Positions 61,984 to 64,000 of a stretch of 64,000 nucleotides of DNA are shown one piece after another. Each line of letters starts with the position of its first letter. Positions within the stretch are counted from its first letter, which is position 1. The notes beneath the pieces are model-generated. The model made no database searches. It was not told the origin of the DNA and saw only the letters and a list, made by a program, of their open reading frames with translations. The translations under genes were made by a program, and so were the position numbers. This stretch comes from Rhodoferax sp. TS-BS-61-7 (GTDB taxonomy: Bacteria; Pseudomonadota; Gammaproteobacteria; Burkholderiales; Burkholderiaceae_C), in the NCBI RefSeq assembly GCF_002943465.1, contig NZ_PTQY01000007.1:1-64000 (forward strand), given 5' to 3'.

Positions 61984-62000
61984 ACGCAACCAAGTTGCGT
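61984..62000. promoter_or_regulatory. Zur-type operator candidate 2
   Basis: ACGCAACCAAGTTGCGT: seven-base arms around CAA, central in the divergent gap and just before TATATTTGCA. Confidence 0.65.
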
Positions 62001-62020
62001 TATATTTGCACTCCATTTAC

Positions 62021-62035
62021 TGCAATCAAGTTGCA
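62021..62035. promoter_or_regulatory. Zur-type operator candidate 3
   Basis: TGCAATCAAGTTGCA: five-base arms around TCAAG, nine bases before the ATG of the small membrane protein gene. Confidence 0.55.
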
Positions 62036-62044
62036 TTATTACCG

Positions 62045-62197
62045 ATGACCCACCCCTCTTTTTCCACCTTTACACAGGTTTTGCGCAGCAGTGTGTTGGC
62101 TTGGCCGGCCTGGCTGCGCGCCCTGGCCGTGACCCCATTGCTGGCTCTGCTGTGGCTGGGTGTGCTCTGGGCCAGCGTGGAGGCCATCCCGCTATGA
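62045..62197 (+). CDS. 50-residue membrane protein heading the Znu-type operon
   Basis: Starts MTHPSFSTFTQVLRSSVLAW and has one membrane segment (RALAVTPLLALLWLGVLWAS). Its stop overlaps the ATPase start as ATGA, the same coupling seen elsewhere in the locus, which argues that it is translated. The frame extends upstream to 61976 but this would run through the operators. No ribosome site stands out before ATG 62045. I recognise no family; it could be an accessory or leader peptide for the importer. Confidence 0.6.
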   Translation: MTHPSFSTFTQVLRSSVLAWPAWLRALAVTPLLALLWLGVLWASVEAIPL

Positions 62198-63000
62198 ACA
62201 CCGCCGCCCCGGCAGCGATCACGCTGCACAACCTGACCGTGAGTTACCGCCAGCACCCCGCACTGCACCATGTGAGCGGCCACTTTGCCCAGGGCTCGCT
62301 CACCGCCGTCATCGGCCCCAACGGCGCGGGCAAAAGTACGCTGCTCAAAAGCCTGGCCGGGCTGCTGCCGCTGGAGCCGCACAGTCGGTTGGAGCACGCG
62401 CCCGGCCTGCGCCTGGCCTACCTGCCCCAGCAGAGTGAACTGGACCGCAGCTTTCCGCTGGATGTGCGCGACTGCGTGTTGATGGGCCTGTGGGCGCACA
62501 CGGGCGCCTGGGGCCGCTGCACGCCGGCCATGCAGGCGCGTGTGAACGCGGCGCTGCAGGCCGTGGACCTGCAGGGTTTCGAGCGCCGCCCCGTGGGCAC
62601 GCTCTCCAGCGGGCAACTGCAGCGCACGCTGTTTGCACGCCTGCTGGTGCAAGACGCGCAGCTCATCTTGCTGGACGAACCCTTCAACGCCGTAGACAGC
62701 CAAACCACGGCTGGCCTGCTCGCACTGGTGCAGCAATGGCACCACCAGGGCCGCACCGTGGTGGCCGTGCTGCACGATAACGCGCAGGTGCAGACGCACT
62801 TTCCACAAACCCTGCTGCTGGCGCGCGAATGTATTGCCTGGGGTGCGACCGCGGAGGTGCTGACCGGCACCAATTTAGCCCGCGCTCGCAGCATGGCCGA
62901 GGCGTGGGACGAAACCGCCGCCTTGTGCGATGTGGATGGTGCCTTCAACGGGCAAGACTTTGACACCCTGCTAGCCCAGCGCCTAGCCGCCACTACCTAA
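62194..63000 (+). CDS. znuC: Zinc/manganese ABC transporter ATP-binding protein (ZnuC type)
   Basis: ATPase of a metal importer, 268 residues from ATG 62194 (MNTAAPAAITLHNLTVSYRQ). Walker A GPNGAGKST near residue 38, Q-loop LAYLPQQSELDRSFPLDVRD (the SELDRSFP part is typical of metal importers), signature LSSGQLQRT near 141, Walker B LILLDEPFNAVD and switch VLHDNAQV. It belongs with the permease downstream (7 bases away). Zinc rather than manganese is inferred from the adjacent regulator. Confidence 0.9.
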   Translation: MNTAAPAAITLHNLTVSYRQHPALHHVSGHFAQGSLTAVIGPNGAGKSTLLKSLAGLLPLEPHSRLEHAPGLRLAYLPQQSELDRSFPLDVRDCVLMGLWAHTGAWGRCTPAMQARVNAALQAVDLQGFERRPVGTLSSGQLQRTLFARLLVQDAQLILLDEPFNAVDSQTTAGLLALVQQWHHQGRTVVAVLHDNAQVQTHFPQTLLLARECIAWGATAEVLTGTNLARARSMAEAWDETAALCDVDGAFNGQDFDTLLAQRLAATT

Positions 63001-63007
63001 GGCCACC

Positions 63008-63898
63008 ATGGACATCTTGCTGGGCCCGGTGTGGGACACCCTCCTCTCCCCGTTTGTCGAATTTGCTTTCATGCGCCGCGCACTCGTCGCCACGCTGGCG
63101 CTATCGCTCAGCGCGGCGCCGCTGGGCGTCTTTCTCACACTGCGGCGCATGAGTCTGTTGGGCGATGCACTGAGCCACGCGGTGCTGCCCGGTGTGGCCA
63201 CCGGCTTCATGGTCAGTGGCCTCTCGCTCACCGCAATGGCGCTGGGCGGTGTGCTGGCCGGCCTGCTAGTGGCCGCCGTGGCCGGGGCGGTCACGCGTTT
63301 CACCACCCTCAAGGAAGACGCGAGCCTGGCCGCCATTTACCTCGTTGCGCTGGCGCTGGGCGTGACGCTGATTGCACGCCACGGCACGCAGCTGGACCTG
63401 CTGCACATCCTGTTTGGCAGCGCGCTGGGCGTGGATACCGCAGGGCTCTACCTGGTGGCCAGTGTCGCCAGCGCCAGTGTGCTGGCCCTGGCGCTGATGT
63501 ACCGCGGCCTGGTGTTGGAAACCTTTGACCCCGTGTTTCTGGGCGCCCACCGCCGCGGTGTGCCGGCTTGGGTGTGGCAACAGGGCTTCTTGATGCTGGT
63601 GGTGCTGAACCTGGTGGCGGGCTTTCAGACCCTGGGCACGCTGATGGCCGTGGGCCTGATGATGCTGCCCGCCGTGAGCGCGCGCCTGTGGCACGACACC
63701 CTGCCCGCGCAACTGCTCAACGCCAGCGCGCAGGCCGCCATCGCGGGCGTGGCCGGGCTGCTGCTGTCTTACCACTTTGACACGCCTTCGGGCCCCACCA
63801 TCATCGGATGCGCCGGCGCGTTGTACGCCACCTCGCTGCTGCTGGCCCCCGGCGGCTGGCTGCCACGCCACTGGGCCCGCCCGCACCGGGTGGCCTGA
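63008..63898 (+). CDS. znuB: Zinc/manganese ABC transporter permease (ZnuB type)
   Basis: ABC-3 family permease of 296 residues with eight or nine helices. Marks include FMRRALVATLALSLSAAPLG, LRRMSLLGDALSHAVLPGVA near residue 45 (conserved DALSHAVLPG), and ILFGSALGVDT. The C-terminal half has GTLMAVGLMMLPAVSARLW, also typical. It forms the pore used with ZnuC and the binding protein that starts at 63941. Confidence 0.93.
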   Translation: MDILLGPVWDTLLSPFVEFAFMRRALVATLALSLSAAPLGVFLTLRRMSLLGDALSHAVLPGVATGFMVSGLSLTAMALGGVLAGLLVAAVAGAVTRFTTLKEDASLAAIYLVALALGVTLIARHGTQLDLLHILFGSALGVDTAGLYLVASVASASVLALALMYRGLVLETFDPVFLGAHRRGVPAWVWQQGFLMLVVLNLVAGFQTLGTLMAVGLMMLPAVSARLWHDTLPAQLLNASAQAAIAGVAGLLLSYHFDTPSGPTIIGCAGALYATSLLLAPGGWLPRHWARPHRVA

Positions 63899-63940
63899 GC
63901 CTCTCTCCCTCTTTCTTCACCCACCTCAGGAACTACTCCC

Positions 63941-64000
63941 ATGCTGGACACCATCCCCAACCTTCCCCGCCGTTTTTTACTGGCCAGCGCCACCGCACTG
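63941..64000 (+). CDS. Start of the metal ABC transporter substrate-binding protein (partial)
   Basis: Only 20 codons are present: MLDTIPNLPRRFLLASATAL, a signal-like start with two arginines before a hydrophobic run, resembling a Tat signal. CAGGAACTACTCCC precedes the ATG. Position after ZnuB makes a ZnuA-type binding protein the expected product. The call is by context. Confidence 0.55.
   Translation, partial: MLDTIPNLPRRFLLASATAL

Overview
The window looks like a chromosome segment of a GC-rich betaproteobacterium of the Comamonadaceae (Rhodoferax/Polaromonas/Curvibacter type). The evidence is the gene content: an aapJQMP amino-acid importer, Edd-Eda with a HexR-like operator, a COG4255-like gene coupled to recJ, paired DUF1631 genes, and a dispersed short repeat with core TAGCTGCTTGCGCA. 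Species assignment is inference. I see no rRNA, tRNA, CRISPR array, transposase or prophage gene.

Layout. 0-7.5 kb is all minus strand: the start of tctA, tctB, a GspE/PulE ATPase coupled to a spermidine-synthase-like protein, TatD, an orphan branched-chain-type binding protein and a LolCD-type exporter. 7.5-13 kb is plus strand: COG4255-like protein, recJ, a Nudix protein (joined by 4-base overlaps), a ZntB-type transporter and an SDR. 13.0-13.4 kb is a non-coding element with long terminal inverted repeats. 13.4-23.2 kb is housekeeping and signalling: PPK2, two diguanylate cyclases, a nitronate-monooxygenase-like protein, a hemerythrin, a reductase, a short MetE-like methionine synthase and a Kv-type channel. 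23.5-28 kb is the aapJQMP operon plus a small tail gene. 28-41.6 kb holds a Baeyer-Villiger-type monooxygenase, an M14 peptidase, a flavin reductase, a membrane-anchored TAXI protein, DUF1631-ettA-DUF1631, rhlE and an NAD(P)-binding protein that overlaps the rhlE 3' end in another frame. 41.7-44.5 kb is an MFS/MarR cluster divergent from a thioesterase and glyoxalase. 44.5-49.5 kb is more AT-rich with unfamiliar cargo: a Tat amidohydrolase, an 817-residue lipoprotein and a membrane protein. 49.6-53 kb is accessory, including a frameshifted LysE-type gene. 53.2-57.3 kb carries eda, edd, a MobA-like protein and pdxH. 57.3-57.65 kb is a second copy of the inverted-repeat element. 57.7-64 kb is a divergent metal-homeostasis locus: a Fur/Zur-type regulator with an ABC exporter-like pair, a Cys/His small protein, DUF3299 and an AEC transporter on the minus strand, and a small membrane protein with a ZnuCB-type importer on the plus strand, around three palindromes.

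Most notable: (1) a short dispersed repeat with copies inside several unrelated genes, read in the same frame and giving related peptides or signal-peptide segments; (2) a 359-base element present twice in opposite orientation, each copy between convergent genes and acting plausibly as a two-way terminator; (3) the out-of-frame rhlE overlap, where glycine-tail codons also encode a Rossmann loop and a ribosome site; (4) the Zur-centred locus with zrg-like parts; (5) the AT-rich lipoprotein.
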